A stretch of 6,316 bases of DNA from Gammaproteobacteria bacterium. Lineage in GTDB: Bacteria; Pseudomonadota; Gammaproteobacteria; Steroidobacterales; Steroidobacteraceae. Shown here one piece after another: positions 5,869 through 6,316 of this stretch. Location: NCBI GenBank assembly GCA_003165495.1, contig PMMB01000362.1, forward strand, positions 1-6,316. The letters are read 5' to 3'. The translations under genes were made by a program, and so were the position numbers. Every line of letters begins with the position of its first letter. The first letter of the stretch is position 1. A model generated the notes under the pieces. The model searched no databases and had not been told where the DNA came from. It worked only from the letters and a program-made list of their open reading frames with translations.

Positions 5869-5897
5869 TTGACACATCCATGCCCGCTCAGTACCCT
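5869..5897 (+). promoter_or_regulatory. putative rpmH-rnpA promoter
   Basis: A perfect -35 TTGACA (5869-5874) is followed after 17 bases by TACCCT (5892-5897), a poor -10 with 3 of 6 matches. The strong -35 and spacing fit the strong rpmH promoters of related bacteria. The start would be near 5904 with a leader of roughly 57 bases. Its -35 abuts the -35 of the dnaA promoter on the other strand. Confidence 0.6.
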
Positions 5898-5960
5898 TGC
5901 CGCCTTTCGTAAATCTCCCAATTCATTGATTTGCCCCGTGGTTTTTGCTCGAGTTGCGCT

Positions 5961-6095
5961 ATGAAACGTACTTTCAATCCCAGTAATTTACATCGCGCCC
6001 GCACCCACGGCTTTCGCGCTCGCATGGCCACGAAGAGCGGTCGCCGATTGCTCGCCCGCCGTCGCGCCAAGGGCCGCAAGCGCCTCTGTCCTTGA
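5961..6095 (+). CDS. rpmH: 50S ribosomal protein L34
   Basis: L34 is a small, very basic protein of the large ribosomal subunit that binds 23S rRNA. The 44-residue product begins MKRTFNPSNLHRARTHGF, then RARMATKSGRRLLARRRAKG, and ends KRLCP. This follows E. coli L34 (46 residues) nearly throughout. About a third of the residues are Arg or Lys. The ATG at 5961 is fixed by the universal MKRTF start; the ribosome binding site is weak (GAG 7 bases upstream). It is the first gene of the rightward rpmH-rnpA unit and is divergent from dnaA. The short tail after RL differs from E. coli but fits other gammaproteobacteria. Confidence 0.98.
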   Translation: MKRTFNPSNLHRARTHGFRARMATKSGRRLLARRRAKGRKRLCP

Positions 6096-6119
6096 TTTAG
6101 GATTCAGGACACTCTAACG

Positions 6120-6316
6120 ATCCGTAAACTGACGTTCGAGCCGCGCAAGCGTTTGCACCAGCCGGCCGAATTTCGCGAAGTCAAGAGGCACGGCAAAAAA
6201 TTTGCCGATGCATTTTTTAGTTTATCGGTTCTGGCCAATCATGAAACCTATCCCCGATTGGGTCTGAGTATAGCGACGCGCACCTTCGGCACCGCGGTCG
6301 CACGCAATCGCATCAA
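6120..6316 (+). CDS. rnpA: ribonuclease P protein component, N-terminal part (partial at right edge)
   Basis: RnpA is the small basic protein that joins the M1 RNA to process tRNA 5' ends. The frame is in phase with rpmH, beyond its stop. It shows LTFEPRKRLHQPAEF, then VKRHGKK, then YPRLGLSIATRTFGTAVARNRI. This fits the family pattern F-x-x-x-x-R-L at the start, the PRLGL strand and the RNR motif that contacts RNA. About 65 codons of an expected 115-130 are present. The start is unresolved: no ATG, GTG or TTG lies in frame between the rpmH stop and the conserved FEPRKRL. Candidates are ATC at 6120 (AGGA about 10 bases upstream), ACG at 6117 (7 bases from the same AGGA) and CTG at 6129. The TTG at 6153 would remove the conserved N-terminus. 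The given start is the best guess, not certain. Confidence 0.88.
   Translation, partial: MRKLTFEPRKRLHQPAEFREVKRHGKKFADAFFSLSVLANHETYPRLGLSIATRTFGTAVARNRI

Overview
The window is a chromosomal replication-origin neighbourhood from a GC-rich gammaproteobacterium. The gene order supports this: rnpA and rpmH run rightward, while dnaA, dnaN, recF and gyrB run leftward. RpmH, DnaA, DnaN and GyrB all read like the enterobacterial or pseudomonad proteins. The protein sequences do not fix the genus. A Pseudomonas-type parS sequence and an apparent oriC between dnaA and dnaN fit lineages such as Pseudomonadales, Xanthomonadales or Nevskiales, but that placement is inference.

From left to right: the first 432 codons of gyrB (minus strand, cut at the left edge inside the TOPRIM domain); a 130-base gap with the probable gyrB promoter; a small six-helix cation-diffusion-facilitator-like membrane protein (minus); recF (minus); dnaN (minus, 3 bases ahead of recF); a 220-base gap with DnaA boxes, an inverted repeat and an AT-rich stretch, which is the best oriC candidate; dnaA (minus, TTG start); a 175-base gap with divergent dnaA and rpmH promoters; rpmH (plus); and the first part of rnpA (plus, cut at the right edge).

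The genes form one replication-initiation locus. DnaA opens the origin, the DnaN clamp tethers polymerase, RecF works at gaps and stalled forks, and GyrB relieves supercoiling. RpmH and RnpA are the usual divergent ribosome and RNA-processing pair. Two 14-base perfect palindromes matching the parS core lie inside recF and at the recF/transporter junction, so the locus probably also nucleates ParB for origin segregation.

Most of the window is ordinary and highly conserved. The points worth a second look are: the two protein-coding parS sites; the transporter gene between recF and gyrB; the lack of any ATG, GTG or TTG start for full-length RnpA; the TTG start of dnaA; the abutting divergent promoters; and the box, hairpin and AT-rich layout of the putative oriC. 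I see no mobile element, CRISPR array, tRNA or rRNA, and no clear sign of an undescribed multi-gene system.
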